The notes under the pieces are model-generated. The model did no database searches, was not told where the DNA came from, and worked only from the letters and a program-made list of their open reading frames with translations. A program made the translations under genes and the position numbers. Of a DNA stretch of 64,000 nt, positions 54,840 to 63,745 are shown one piece after another. The stretch covers positions 1,426,001-1,490,000 of the forward strand of contig NZ_JAJEJQ010000002.1 in NCBI RefSeq assembly GCF_021390575.1, given 5' to 3'. The DNA is from Paraburkholderia adhaesiva. GTDB taxonomy: Bacteria; Pseudomonadota; Gammaproteobacteria; Burkholderiales; Burkholderiaceae. The number at the start of each line of letters is the position of its first letter. The first letter of the stretch is position 1.

Positions 54840-56786
54840 ATGAAGTTTCGCCGTTTCATCGTCACGTCCGCCATGACCGCCTGCGCTTGGCAAAGCGCCC
54901 AGGCCGCGGACACCGCTTCACTCGCCCAGCAGGACCCGCCCGGCGCCGACGCCCCGCCGCAGGACATCCTCGTCGTCGGCGACGCGCAGCATTTGCCGCA
55001 ATCGTTCGACCAGCGCTACGCGACCACGCAGGTCCTCACGCGCACGGATCTCGACCGTCTTACTCCCGCAGACCCGAGCATCGCGCAGGCGCTGACGACG
55101 CTGCCCGGCGTCACCGTTTCGCAAAGCGGCGGGCCGGGTTCGCTCACATCGGTCAGCATTCGCGGCTCGGCGGGCAACCAGGTCGCCGTTTTCATCGACG
55201 GCATCCGCATCGGCTCGGTCACCACCGGCGAGGCCGAATGGGCGGATCTGCCGACGTCCGCGTTCGATCGCGTCGAGGTGATCTCCGGCCCGGCGGCGGC
55301 CTCGTTCGGCGCGGACGCTATCGGCGGAGTCGTGCAGCTCTTTACGCGCCACGCGTCGAACCTGCCGAACCAGACCACGGTGTCGTTCGGAGGGGGTTCC
55401 AACAAGACGTTCGACACGCAGTTCCGAACCTCCGGCACGATCCCGTCGACCGGATCGCTCGCCGCGCTGGGCGGGCTCACGTACTCGCTCGGCCTGCACG
55501 ACTACAACACGGCAGGCATCGACGCGACGAAGCCCTGGAACTCCCTTCACGAGGACGGACGCAACCCGTATCACGCACAGAACGTCGATGCGCGGCTCGG
55601 TTATGCGCGCGAAAACTGGTCGATTTCCACCTTCGCGCTCTACCACCGCTCCGACCTGTCTTACGACGATGCGCCCTCCTTCGGTATGAGCTACCCCGAC
55701 CGGCAACTGGATACCCAGCTGACGACCGGCGTTGCGTTCCATCTGGACATCACGCCGTTCACGCAGTTCGACCAGTCAGTCGGCTACGCGAACGACCGCC
55801 AGTTTCTGTATGCGAACGATCCGACGATTGCCACGGATCAGATCAATTCGACGCGCTTTTCCACATCGACGTCGATCACGCATCAGGAAACCGGCCACAC
55901 GCTCTTCGGCGAGCGGCTGACCGGGGAAACGAAGCTCGCTTACGACTTCACACGCGAGCGGGCATACCTGCCAGTGGATATCCCCAACGGCGTCCCGGCG
56001 CGCAACGATTCCGCTGTATCGCTTCATCAGTCGACCACGCTGGGTTCGTGGACGCTTTTCCTCGCGGGCCGCCACGAGATCGTGCAGGGGCAATCGGTCA
56101 ACACGGGCAATGTCGCGCTCGCGTGGGCGATTACGCCGGTCTACACGGCACGCGTCTCGTATGGCAACGCGTTCCGTCTGCCGACGTTCAACGATCTGTA
56201 CTATCCGGGATTTTCGAATCCGGATCTTCAGCCCGAGCGCAGCGATTCCGTCGAAATGGCGCTCGATGCCACGACGTCGTTCGGCACGTTCACGGCGGCC
56301 GTCTACGATACGCGCGTTCACGATCTCATCGCGTTCGACGCGCTGGCTCTTCAGCCTGTGAATGTGGGGCAGGCTCACATCCAGGGCATCGATCTCTCGT
56401 ACAAGGGCTCGCTTGGCAAATCGACGCCCGTGAGTCTCGCGATCGGCATTCTGAATCCGCAGGACGTCACCAACCAGACCTGGCTCCCACGGCGCCCGCG
56501 GCAGACGGTCAGCCTGAACGTCGATCACACGTGGGACGCGTTGCATCTGCACGCGCTCAGCACGGGCTTCTCGGTGCTGTATGGCGGATCGACCTGGGAC
56601 AACCAGTTCAATACGCTCTATCTGCCGGCATATACGACGGTCAGTCTGCGTGCTGCGTACGCGGTCAATCCGCATCTCACGATATCCGCGTCGCTGTCGA
56701 ACCTGTTCAACCGGGATTACATGACCGCCTACGGTTACAACACGCTGGGTCGGACCGCGTTCGGAAAGATCACGTACACCTTCTGA
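54840..56786 (+). CDS. btuB: TonB-dependent vitamin B12 receptor BtuB
   Basis: This 648-residue outer membrane protein has a signal peptide (cleavage after AQA), a TonB-box-like DILVVGDA at the mature N-terminus, a plug domain (LPGVTVSQSGG, VSIRGSAGNQVAVFIDGIRIG, RVEVISGPAAASFGADAIGG) and a 22-strand barrel ending in ITYTF. The riboswitch upstream supports cobalamin or a cobinamide as ligand. The ATG at 54840 gives the signal peptide; the longer frame lies in the leader. Confidence 0.92.
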   Translation: MKFRRFIVTSAMTACAWQSAQAADTASLAQQDPPGADAPPQDILVVGDAQHLPQSFDQRYATTQVLTRTDLDRLTPADPSIAQALTTLPGVTVSQSGGPGSLTSVSIRGSAGNQVAVFIDGIRIGSVTTGEAEWADLPTSAFDRVEVISGPAAASFGADAIGGVVQLFTRHASNLPNQTTVSFGGGSNKTFDTQFRTSGTIPSTGSLAALGGLTYSLGLHDYNTAGIDATKPWNSLHEDGRNPYHAQNVDARLGYARENWSISTFALYHRSDLSYDDAPSFGMSYPDRQLDTQLTTGVAFHLDITPFTQFDQSVGYANDRQFLYANDPTIATDQINSTRFSTSTSITHQETGHTLFGERLTGETKLAYDFTRERAYLPVDIPNGVPARNDSAVSLHQSTTLGSWTLFLAGRHEIVQGQSVNTGNVALAWAITPVYTARVSYGNAFRLPTFNDLYYPGFSNPDLQPERSDSVEMALDATTSFGTFTAAVYDTRVHDLIAFDALALQPVNVGQAHIQGIDLSYKGSLGKSTPVSLAIGILNPQDVTNQTWLPRRPRQTVSLNVDHTWDALHLHALSTGFSVLYGGSTWDNQFNTLYLPAYTTVSLRAAYAVNPHLTISASLSNLFNRDYMTAYGYNTLGRTAFGKITYTF

Positions 56787-56821
56787 TGAACTGCCCGACA
56801 TTCCAGTCTATCTAGCGTCAA

Positions 56822-57727
56822 TCAGGACCTGGACATCGCGTCATAGACGAGTTTCGCCGCCGCGATGTCCTCGACCCCAAGTCCAACCGACTTGAACACC
56901 GTGATCCCCTCGGCGGGTTTTTGCTTCACGCCGGCGAAAATCTCCCCGGCTTCTGCGTAAACGGACGCCCCTGAGTGGATCACGTCACCCGATTCCAGCA
57001 GCACCGCCTCACGCGAGTCGACGATCAGCGTGCCGGCTTTCATCGCCTCGTCGTCGAGTTCACGCCAGTTCGGGCGCGTAGCGCCCACCGCGTTCACATG
57101 CGCCCCGCGCTTGAGCCAGGCCCCTTTCAACACGGGCTGCTGCGCCGCCGTGGCAGTCACCACGACATCCGCTTCGCGGACCGCCGACTCGGCGTCCGGT
57201 GTCGCCCGCGCTCCGTGTTCCGCCGCAAAGCGCTGTGCATGCTCGGGCGTCGGGCTCCAGACTCGGATCTCTTCGAACTGGCGCACGTGTGAAAGCGCCT
57301 CCAGATGGGCCTTCGCCTGAACACCGCTGCCCAGTAGCGCAAGCACGCCGCCATCCGCAGGCGCAACGCATCGCGTCACCGCCGCACAGACCGCTGCCGT
57401 GCGCATTTCGGTAATGAGGCGGGCGTCCATGACGGCGAGTGGCTCGCCGGTGTCGGACCGCAACAGCACGATCACGCCCTGATGCGTGGGCACCGCGCTA
57501 CCCGCGTTCGCGGGATAAAAGCTGACGAGCTTTGCCCCCATCGCATCGTCGTCGGCGACTGGCATCACGCCCAGATAGCGCCTGCCCTCCTCGATGGTCA
57601 ACACATTACGCACGGGCTGCACCACGCGACCTGTGGAGAACCTCGCCAGCGCGGCTTCCATCGCGGGTATCAGTTCATCCCAATGAAGCACCGCCTGCAC
57701 GCGCGACTCATCAAGGTAAGCGACCAT
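56822..57727 (-). CDS. Ornithine cyclodeaminase / mu-crystallin family protein
   Basis: This 301-residue protein has the NAD(P) Rossmann motif LALLGSGVQAKAHLEAL and family segments KLVSFYPANAG, DARLITEMRTAAVCA and VNAVGATRPNWRELD. Members act as ornithine cyclodeaminase, alanine dehydrogenase, ketimine reductase or delta1-pyrroline-2-carboxylate reductase, and sequence alone does not choose among them. A GGGAGG site precedes the ATG at 57727. It is monocistronic. Confidence 0.89.
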   Translation of the reverse strand: MVAYLDESRVQAVLHWDELIPAMEAALARFSTGRVVQPVRNVLTIEEGRRYLGVMPVADDDAMGAKLVSFYPANAGSAVPTHQGVIVLLRSDTGEPLAVMDARLITEMRTAAVCAAVTRCVAPADGGVLALLGSGVQAKAHLEALSHVRQFEEIRVWSPTPEHAQRFAAEHGARATPDAESAVREADVVVTATAAQQPVLKGAWLKRGAHVNAVGATRPNWRELDDEAMKAGTLIVDSREAVLLESGDVIHSGASVYAEAGEIFAGVKQKPAEGITVFKSVGLGVEDIAAAKLVYDAMSRS

Positions 57728-58031
57728 CGGATCCTCCCAACACGCTACGGTATCGCGCGAGTCTCGCACCGGGCAGCGGTTTGCGCTAGCTGGGGAACGC
57801 CCGACGCGATCGGTGTTGTTAGCGGAGATCGCTTCGGGCCGCGATGGGTAGTTGAAGGATGCGGCCAGCAAGGCGATGCCAACGCTTCAGGCCCACTACG
57901 CTCAGGAACGCGCGTTTGCAGGCACTTCGTGGGTTCGACTGCCCTGTAAACGCAACGAGGCGCCCCCGTACGGTAGCGCCTCATTGTCAGGAAACGCGCG
58001 CCTCGCGAATGAAGGCGTGCGTAACGCTGCA
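57728..58031. other. Intergenic region with a short hairpin
   Basis: About 300 bases between two minus-strand genes. GAGGCGC (57957-57963) pairs with GCGCCTC (57976-57982) 50 bases after the acyl-CoA dehydrogenase stop and may end its transcript, though no real T run follows. No gene seen. Confidence 0.4.
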
Positions 58032-59822
58032 TCAGAACTGATCTTCGCTCATCGCAAGCGCGCTTTCGCCATTGCGTGCGGAGAGGATCGACGCTTCGAT
58101 ACCACCCGCCTGCGGGAGAATATGCTCCGCGTAGAACTGCGCAATCGCGATCTTCGCATCATGGAACGCCGGATCGTCTGCGCGCTGGGCGTGGGCCGCC
58201 AGCAACGCGCGCGCCATCTGCCAGCCGCACAGCACGACGCCTGCGAGCTTCAGGTAAGGCACGCTGCCCATGAACACCGCGTTCGGATCGCGCTTCGTGT
58301 TCGCCACGACATACTCGACGACATTCGCGAGCGACTCTGCGCCCTTCTTCAGTTGCACGGCCATCGACTCCGCTGCGGCCCGGTCCACCTTGCCGAGCGC
58401 CTTGATCGTGCCGGCGATTTCCGCGAGCAGCGCACGCGCAACCGCGCCGCCGTCACGCACGGTCTTGCGGCCGACGAGATCATTGGCCTGAATGGCCGTG
58501 GTGCCTTCGTAGATCGCGAGAATCCGCGCATCGCGATAGAGCTGCGCGGCGCCCGTCTCTTCGATGAAGCCCATGCCGCCGTGCACCTGCACGCCGAGGC
58601 TCGTCACCTCGTTGACCATCTCCGTGCTCCAGCCCTTCACGATCGGCACGAGATATTCGTAGATCGCTTGATGGCGCGCGCGCTCGGCTGCGTCGGGATT
58701 GCAGTGTGCGTGGTCGCTGTGCGCGGCCGCCACATACGACAGCGCGCGTGCGCCTTCGGTCAGCGCGCGCATCGTCGCGAGCATGCGGCGCACGTCGGGA
58801 TGATGGATGATCGAGACAGATTTCGACGCCGAACCATCGACAGGACGGCTCTGCACGCGTTCCTTCGCATACGCGACGGCCTTCTGATATGCACGATCGG
58901 CCACGCCGATGCCCTGCATGCCGACGCCGAAACGCGCTGCGTTCATCATGATGAACATGTATTCGAGGCCGCGATTCGCCTCGCCGACCAGATAGCCCAC
59001 CGCACCGCCGTGATCGCCGTATTGCAGAACCGCCGTGGGGCTCGCCTTGATGCCGAGCTTGTGCTCGATGGAAACGCAGTGCACGTCGTTGCGCGCACCG
59101 AGGCTGCCGTCTTCGTTAACGAGGAACTTCGGCACGATGAAAAGCGAAATACCCTTCACGCCTTCCGGGGCGTCGGGCGTGCGGGCCAGCACGAGGTGGA
59201 CGATGTTATCGGCCATGTCGTGTTCGCCCCACGTGATGAAAATCTTGGTGCCGAAGATCCGGTACGAACCGTCCGCCTGCGGCTCGGCGCGCGAGCGCAC
59301 GAGCGCGAGATCGGAACCCGCTTGTGGTTCCGTGAGGTTCATCGTGCCGGTCCATTCGCCCGAAATCAGCTTCGGCACGTAGCGCGATTTTTGCTCGTCG
59401 GTACCGGCCGTGAGCAGCGCCTCGATGGCGCCATCGGTCAGGAGCGGGCAGAGTGCGAACGAGAGGTTCGCCGCGTTCAGCATTTCGATGCACGGCGTGG
59501 CAATCAGCTTGGGCAGCGCCTGGCCGCCGTACTCCAGCGGATGCTGCAGACCTTGCCAGCCACCCTCGACGAACTGGCGGAATGCACCCTTGAAACCTGC
59601 GGTCGCGGTGACCTCGCCGTCACGCCATGTGCTCGGCGCGCGGTCGCCTTCCACGTTCAGCGGCGCCAGCACCTCGCCGCACAGCTTTGCAGATTCGTCG
59701 ATCACGGCCTGCGCCGTTTCGAGGTTCGCATCCTCGAAACCCGGCAACGCAGCAACGGCGTCCATGCCAGCCAGTTCCTTCAGCACGAACAGCATGTCCT
59801 TGACGGGGGCGGTATAGCTCAT
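58032..59822 (-). CDS. Acyl-CoA dehydrogenase (DmdC/FadE-like, long form)
   Basis: This 596-residue flavoprotein has the acyl-CoA dehydrogenase domains in order: N-terminal helices, the FAD/substrate segment MNLTEPQAGSDLALVRSRAEP, middle beta domain (IFGTKIFITWGEHDM), C-terminal helices with IYEGTTAIQANDLVGRK, and an extra C-terminal domain of about 120 residues found in the 3-methylmercaptopropionyl-CoA dehydrogenase (DmdC) group. An AAGGA site lies before the ATG. Substrate range unknown; it probably serves beta-oxidation. Confidence 0.9.
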   Translation of the reverse strand: MSYTAPVKDMLFVLKELAGMDAVAALPGFEDANLETAQAVIDESAKLCGEVLAPLNVEGDRAPSTWRDGEVTATAGFKGAFRQFVEGGWQGLQHPLEYGGQALPKLIATPCIEMLNAANLSFALCPLLTDGAIEALLTAGTDEQKSRYVPKLISGEWTGTMNLTEPQAGSDLALVRSRAEPQADGSYRIFGTKIFITWGEHDMADNIVHLVLARTPDAPEGVKGISLFIVPKFLVNEDGSLGARNDVHCVSIEHKLGIKASPTAVLQYGDHGGAVGYLVGEANRGLEYMFIMMNAARFGVGMQGIGVADRAYQKAVAYAKERVQSRPVDGSASKSVSIIHHPDVRRMLATMRALTEGARALSYVAAAHSDHAHCNPDAAERARHQAIYEYLVPIVKGWSTEMVNEVTSLGVQVHGGMGFIEETGAAQLYRDARILAIYEGTTAIQANDLVGRKTVRDGGAVARALLAEIAGTIKALGKVDRAAAESMAVQLKKGAESLANVVEYVVANTKRDPNAVFMGSVPYLKLAGVVLCGWQMARALLAAHAQRADDPAFHDAKIAIAQFYAEHILPQAGGIEASILSARNGESALAMSEDQF

Positions 59823-60059
59823 GACGGTCCTTCCAGTGGTGCGGTAATAGAGGAAACGCCGCGGCAGTCAATGGCCGGCAAGGCACGAGCGCGCGGGCGG
59901 ATTGCAGCAGATCGTATCGCCAAAGGCGCTTCTACGGACTGTCCAAACCGGACCACCTGGTGACAAATATGGCCACGCCGGGCCGCGCGATTGCGCACGC
60001 TTTCGGGCGCTTTCGCCTGCCGCAGCCGTGCGGCGCCCCGATGAAAGGGACCACGGCGA

Positions 60060-61064
60060 TCAACCGCGCGCGCGATACGTGCCCGGCGTGCTGCCCGTCC
60101 AGTGACGGAACGCGCGATGGAAGGCGCTCGGATCGTCGAAACCAATGTCGCCCGCGATGGCCGCAATCGTGTCCTGCGTATCGATGAGCCGCTGGATGGC
60201 GATATCACGGCGCAGTTCGTCCTTGAGCGACTGAAACGACGTGTCTTCAGCAGCGAGGTGCCGGCACAACGTCCGAACCGAGCAATGCAGGTTCCCGGCG
60301 GCATCCTCGATCGTCGGTATATCGGGCAGCGTCCCCGCGAGATATTGCCGGACGCGATGTCCGACGCGCTGCTCGCTGAACGATTCGAAGATCCAGTCGC
60401 CCGGCGAACGCGCGAGAAAGGTCCGCAGATTGCGCTTGCTCTGGCGAATCGGCATGTCGAGATACGCCGCGCCAAAGCGCATCAGCGTGGTCTCGCAGCC
60501 GAAGCGCACGGGCCCGGAGAAAAAATAGCGGTGATCGCGGGCGTGCGGCGGCTGCGGGCAGGCGAATTCAACCTGCAAGAGCGGGATCTTCTGCCCGATC
60601 AGCCACGAACAGACGCCGTGGACGAGCTTGAGCATCAACTCCTGCCCGAGCGGGCCGATGGGCCCGTAGTCGGGATTCGGGCACAGTTCGACCTGCGCAA
60701 GCGGACCGCTGCGTCGCGACGCGACCCGAAAATCGTCCAGCACGATATGGAAAAACTGGCCAAACCTGTGCAGTGCCGTGTCGAGGTTGCGAGCATCGAG
60801 CAGGCTCAGACAGAGAAACTTGAGCGTGCCGCTACGGAACGGCCGGCTGAAGATGCCGGGCATTTCGTCGTCGAGTTCAATCGCGAGCGCTTGATAGAAA
60901 GCCGAAAATTGCTCTTCTGTGACGCGCGCGCCGGGTTCGCCCAGCAGTTCGGGCGCCACGCCCGCCTGCTTCAGATAGCGGTGAATGACGTCGTCCTTCG
61001 CGCCCGCGGCCGCGAGAAAGCCATTGACCAGAGAGATGGGAACGGTTGCGCTCGGCGCTTGCAT
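60060..61064 (-). CDS. AraC-family transcriptional regulator (OruR-like)
   Basis: This 334-residue regulator has an N-terminal Arabinose_bd-type domain (about 20-200) and a C-terminal AraC helix-turn-helix pair at about 235-330: PTIEDAAGNLHCSVRTLCRHL and the second helix-turn-helix ending FDDPSAFHRAFRHWTGSTP. It is typical of regulators next to fatty acid or amino acid catabolic genes. It lies 240 bases from the acyl-CoA dehydrogenase on the same strand upstream of it, and may control that gene. Confidence 0.9.
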   Translation of the reverse strand: MQAPSATVPISLVNGFLAAAGAKDDVIHRYLKQAGVAPELLGEPGARVTEEQFSAFYQALAIELDDEMPGIFSRPFRSGTLKFLCLSLLDARNLDTALHRFGQFFHIVLDDFRVASRRSGPLAQVELCPNPDYGPIGPLGQELMLKLVHGVCSWLIGQKIPLLQVEFACPQPPHARDHRYFFSGPVRFGCETTLMRFGAAYLDMPIRQSKRNLRTFLARSPGDWIFESFSEQRVGHRVRQYLAGTLPDIPTIEDAAGNLHCSVRTLCRHLAAEDTSFQSLKDELRRDIAIQRLIDTQDTIAAIAGDIGFDDPSAFHRAFRHWTGSTPGTYRARG

Positions 61065-61290
61065 GCGGGTTTCAGGTGAAGGGGTGAGCCGTTGGCTTAT
61101 GAAGTCGACATTTTAGAACGGCGGCGCATCCGGTCGGCGGTTTCCGCTTCGCGACATACATAAATCGTGACTGAATCGGTACGAGAACGGGAACAGCCTC
61201 CCGACTCGTGACATCTATTTCCTCGAACGCACGGAAAGCGCTAAACGCTCACCCGGAAGCGCGCCCCTACCACCGACCGAGGATACTCAC

Positions 61291-61821
61291 ATGAAGACCA
61301 TCCATGGGCTGTTGCTTGCCGCGCTCGCGTTCTCGAGCGCTACAGGGTTGGCACAAGGCTCTGGCCCGACCGATCCCCAGATTGCCGCCATCGTCGTCGT
61401 GGCGAACCAGGCCGATATCGATGCCGGCAAGCTCGCCGAATCGAAAACGCAGTCAAAGGATGTCAAGGCGTTCGCGCAGCGCATGGTCGCCGACCATACC
61501 AGCGTCAACCAGGCGGCCGTCAATCTCGTCCACAAGCTTGGCGTGACGCCCGAGGCCAATCCGACCAGCGACAGCCTCAAGCAGGGCGGCGAGGCCAACA
61601 TCGCGAATCTCACGCCACTGCAAGGTGCGCAGTTCGATCGCGCGTATATCGACCACGAAGTGGCCTATCACGAGCAGGTGATCGATGCGCTCGACAAGAC
61701 CCTGATCCCGAGCGCGCAAAACGCCGAACTGAAAGCGCTGCTCGTGAAAGTCCGGCCTGCGTTCGTCGCGCACCTGGACCACGCCAAACACGTGCAGGCA
61801 TCGCTGGGAAAGATGCAATGA
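61291..61821 (+). CDS. DUF4142 domain-containing secreted protein
   Basis: This 176-residue protein has a signal peptide (cleavage after GLA/QG) and the DUF4142 ferritin-like helical domain (SKDVKAFAQRMVADHTSVNQ, then FDRAYIDHEVAYHEQVIDAL). The His/Asp/Glu residues in these helices could bind metal. It is the first of three coupled genes; its stop overlaps the cupredoxin start by ATGA. The family is often stress-induced, function unknown. Confidence 0.9.
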   Translation: MKTIHGLLLAALAFSSATGLAQGSGPTDPQIAAIVVVANQADIDAGKLAESKTQSKDVKAFAQRMVADHTSVNQAAVNLVHKLGVTPEANPTSDSLKQGGEANIANLTPLQGAQFDRAYIDHEVAYHEQVIDALDKTLIPSAQNAELKALLVKVRPAFVAHLDHAKHVQASLGKMQ

Positions 61822-62162
61822 GCGGCTTGCGGATTGTTTCGGCGGGCATCTGGGCAATCCTCTGCGCAATCCTGTGCGTGACCGGCGCCGGGCCGGCGGC
61901 CGCGCGTACCTGGGTCGTGACGATCGAGCAGATGCGTTTCGCACCCTCAACCCTGACTGTGCATAGAGGGGACAGTGTTGTCTGGGTCAACAAGGATCCC
62001 GTGGCGCATACGGTGAGTACCGATGCAAAGGGTTTCGACTCCGGCAGCATTGCGCCCGAAGCGTCCTGGCATTACGTCGTGGACGGGGCCGGTCGTCATC
62101 CCTACGCGTGCCGGTTTCATCCAGTGATGCATGGCACACTGATCGTCGGGCCGGCACCATGA
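61818..62162 (+). CDS. Cupredoxin-domain blue-copper-like protein
   Basis: This 114-residue periplasmic protein has a signal peptide and a single cupredoxin fold like plastocyanin/amicyanin. The copper ligands are all visible: His in DPVAHTV, Cys in PYACRFH, the following His, and Met in HPVMHG. It probably shuttles electrons or binds copper in the periplasm. It is coupled by ATGA to both neighbours. Confidence 0.9.
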   Translation: MSGLRIVSAGIWAILCAILCVTGAGPAAARTWVVTIEQMRFAPSTLTVHRGDSVVWVNKDPVAHTVSTDAKGFDSGSIAPEASWHYVVDGAGRHPYACRFHPVMHGTLIVGPAP

Positions 62163-62872
62163 CAGAGCGAGGCGCTGCAATGAGGGACGTGTACGCCAGC
62201 GGGTTGACGGATCCCGATGGGGATATTGTGCACCGCATCCTGGCGGGCGATCTGGCGGCTTTCGAGCTTTTGATGCGCCGCCACAACCGGCGCCTCTACC
62301 GGCTGGCCCGCGCGACGCTCCGCAACGACGCCGAAGCGCAAGACGCGTTGCAGGACGCGTATCTGAAGGCCTTCAGGGCGCTCGCGCAGTTTCGCGGCGA
62401 TGCTGCGCTTTTTACGTGGCTCTCGCGCCTCGTACTCAACGAATGTCTCGGCAGAATGCGCCGGGAGAGTCGCCGCCAGAACGTCGTGCCGATGCTGCCA
62501 GATTGTCCCGACGACGACGAGATGTCTTTCGATATGGACCCGACGAATAGCAGCAATGATTGCGCGCCCGACCAGTCGGCTTCCCGCGCGGAGATCCGGG
62601 CGCTGCTGGAGCGCAAGGTCGATGCACTACCCGTGGGCTTTCGCACGGTGTTCGTGCTCAGATCGGTTGAAGAGCTGACGATCGAAGAAACGGCGCAGAG
62701 CCTTGGCATTCCCGAAGCAACGGTCCGCAGCCGACATTTCAGGGCAAGACAGATGCTGCGCGAGTCACTGGCGGAAGAAGTCGAGCGGCTGGGTCCGGAA
62801 CTGTTCGAGTTTGGCGGCAGGTATTGCGATCGTATCGTCGCAGCCGTGCTCGCACGGCTGCGACAGTCATAG
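62159..62872 (+). CDS. RNA polymerase ECF sigma factor
   Basis: This 237-residue sigma factor has region 2 (RHNRRLYRLARATLRND, AEAQDALQDAYLKAFRAL, FTWLSRLVLNECLGRMRR) and region 4 (LPVGFRTVFVLRSVEELTIE, then ETAQSLGIPEATVRSRHFRA). The start at 62159 overlaps the cupredoxin stop; an ATG at 62180 is also possible. No anti-sigma gene is adjacent, so control is by other means. Its coupling to DUF4142 and cupredoxin suggests a redox or copper response. Confidence 0.9.
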   Translation: MTERGAAMRDVYASGLTDPDGDIVHRILAGDLAAFELLMRRHNRRLYRLARATLRNDAEAQDALQDAYLKAFRALAQFRGDAALFTWLSRLVLNECLGRMRRESRRQNVVPMLPDCPDDDEMSFDMDPTNSSNDCAPDQSASRAEIRALLERKVDALPVGFRTVFVLRSVEELTIEETAQSLGIPEATVRSRHFRARQMLRESLAEEVERLGPELFEFGGRYCDRIVAAVLARLRQS

Positions 62873-62954
62873 ATCGGGTACGGTCGAAGGCGCTGCGGTC
62901 ATGATCGTAACGATCCGTTGAAACCTGGACAGACAAACGCCGCAAGCTGCGTCA

Positions 62955-63542
62955 TCAGATTTTCAGGCGCGTAATCTTGGTGCCCGCGAGCGACACGTCA
63001 CCCATCAGGCCGGCATTGGTCAGCACGATCACTTCGACGGGCGCGGTGGCCGTTGTCGTATCGATCTCTCCATTCGCCCCGACCTTCAGCAACGCGACTG
63101 ATCCTTCGCCGCCCACTGACCAGCCTTTGGAATTGCGAAAGTCGTTGAGTGCTTCATGCGTCATGAAGAGAAAGATAACAGCCTTCGATTGCGCGCCTGC
63201 CTGCAAACCGAATGAGCCCGCCGCTGTGCTGTAGTAGCCGACCGGCTTTCCACCCACGAGCAGTGCGCCTTCACCGTACTCGCCGCCGGCAATGAAGCCG
63301 GCCTTGATCACCGACGGGAACACGAGCACGCCGTTCGCCTTCGAAACGAGTTCCTTCGAACCTTTGACTGTCTCGAACAGCCGCGATAGCGTTGCGTGGA
63401 CCTTGGCATCGATTTCATGCCGCTTCGCTGCGTTGGACTCGGCGGCAAGCGCGTTAGTCACTGTCAACGGGGAACCCGCCAACGTCAGGCCTGCGACGGT
63501 GAGTGCGGCGGTGCCCGTCTGTATAAAGCTTCTTCTTCTCAT
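62955..63542 (-). CDS. SYLF/YSC84-domain lipid-binding secreted protein
   Basis: This 195-residue protein begins MRRRSFIQTG, a twin-arginine-like signal, with a hydrophobic stretch and ALA cleavage near residue 33. The SYLF (Ysc84) domain follows: SKELVSKANGVLVFPSVIKAG, FIAGGEYGEGALLV and GSFGLQAGAQSKAVIFLFM. SYLF domains bind phospholipids. The start at 63542 follows GGAG; the frame start four codons earlier lacks a site. Monocistronic. Confidence 0.9.
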   Translation of the reverse strand: MRRRSFIQTGTAALTVAGLTLAGSPLTVTNALAAESNAAKRHEIDAKVHATLSRLFETVKGSKELVSKANGVLVFPSVIKAGFIAGGEYGEGALLVGGKPVGYYSTAAGSFGLQAGAQSKAVIFLFMTHEALNDFRNSKGWSVGGEGSVALLKVGANGEIDTTTATAPVEVIVLTNAGLMGDVSLAGTKITRLKI

Positions 63543-63745
63543 GGTTGTCTCCATCGTGGTTCACGGTCGGACCGTGTTGCTGCAATGGTTGAAAGGAGTT
63601 ATTCCACCGACAATTGCCTTCTCGCAAGGCCCGGTTGCAATGCCGGACGCCACGACACCACAGATGATGCGTTACGGCTTTCAGACTAACCCAACTCGAT
63701 GACCACGCGCTTGCCAAAAGGCTGGACCGATGCGTGCGCATGAAG

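Noticed and set aside
57957..57982. Hairpin after the acyl-CoA dehydrogenase gene as a definite terminator
   Set aside because: The stem is only 7 bases and no T run follows, so it is noted in the intergenic entry only.
61189..61210. GGGAAC...CGTGAC as an ECF promoter before the DUF4142 gene
   Set aside because: The spacing between the two boxes is about 5 bases too short for the GGAAC-CGT type promoter.
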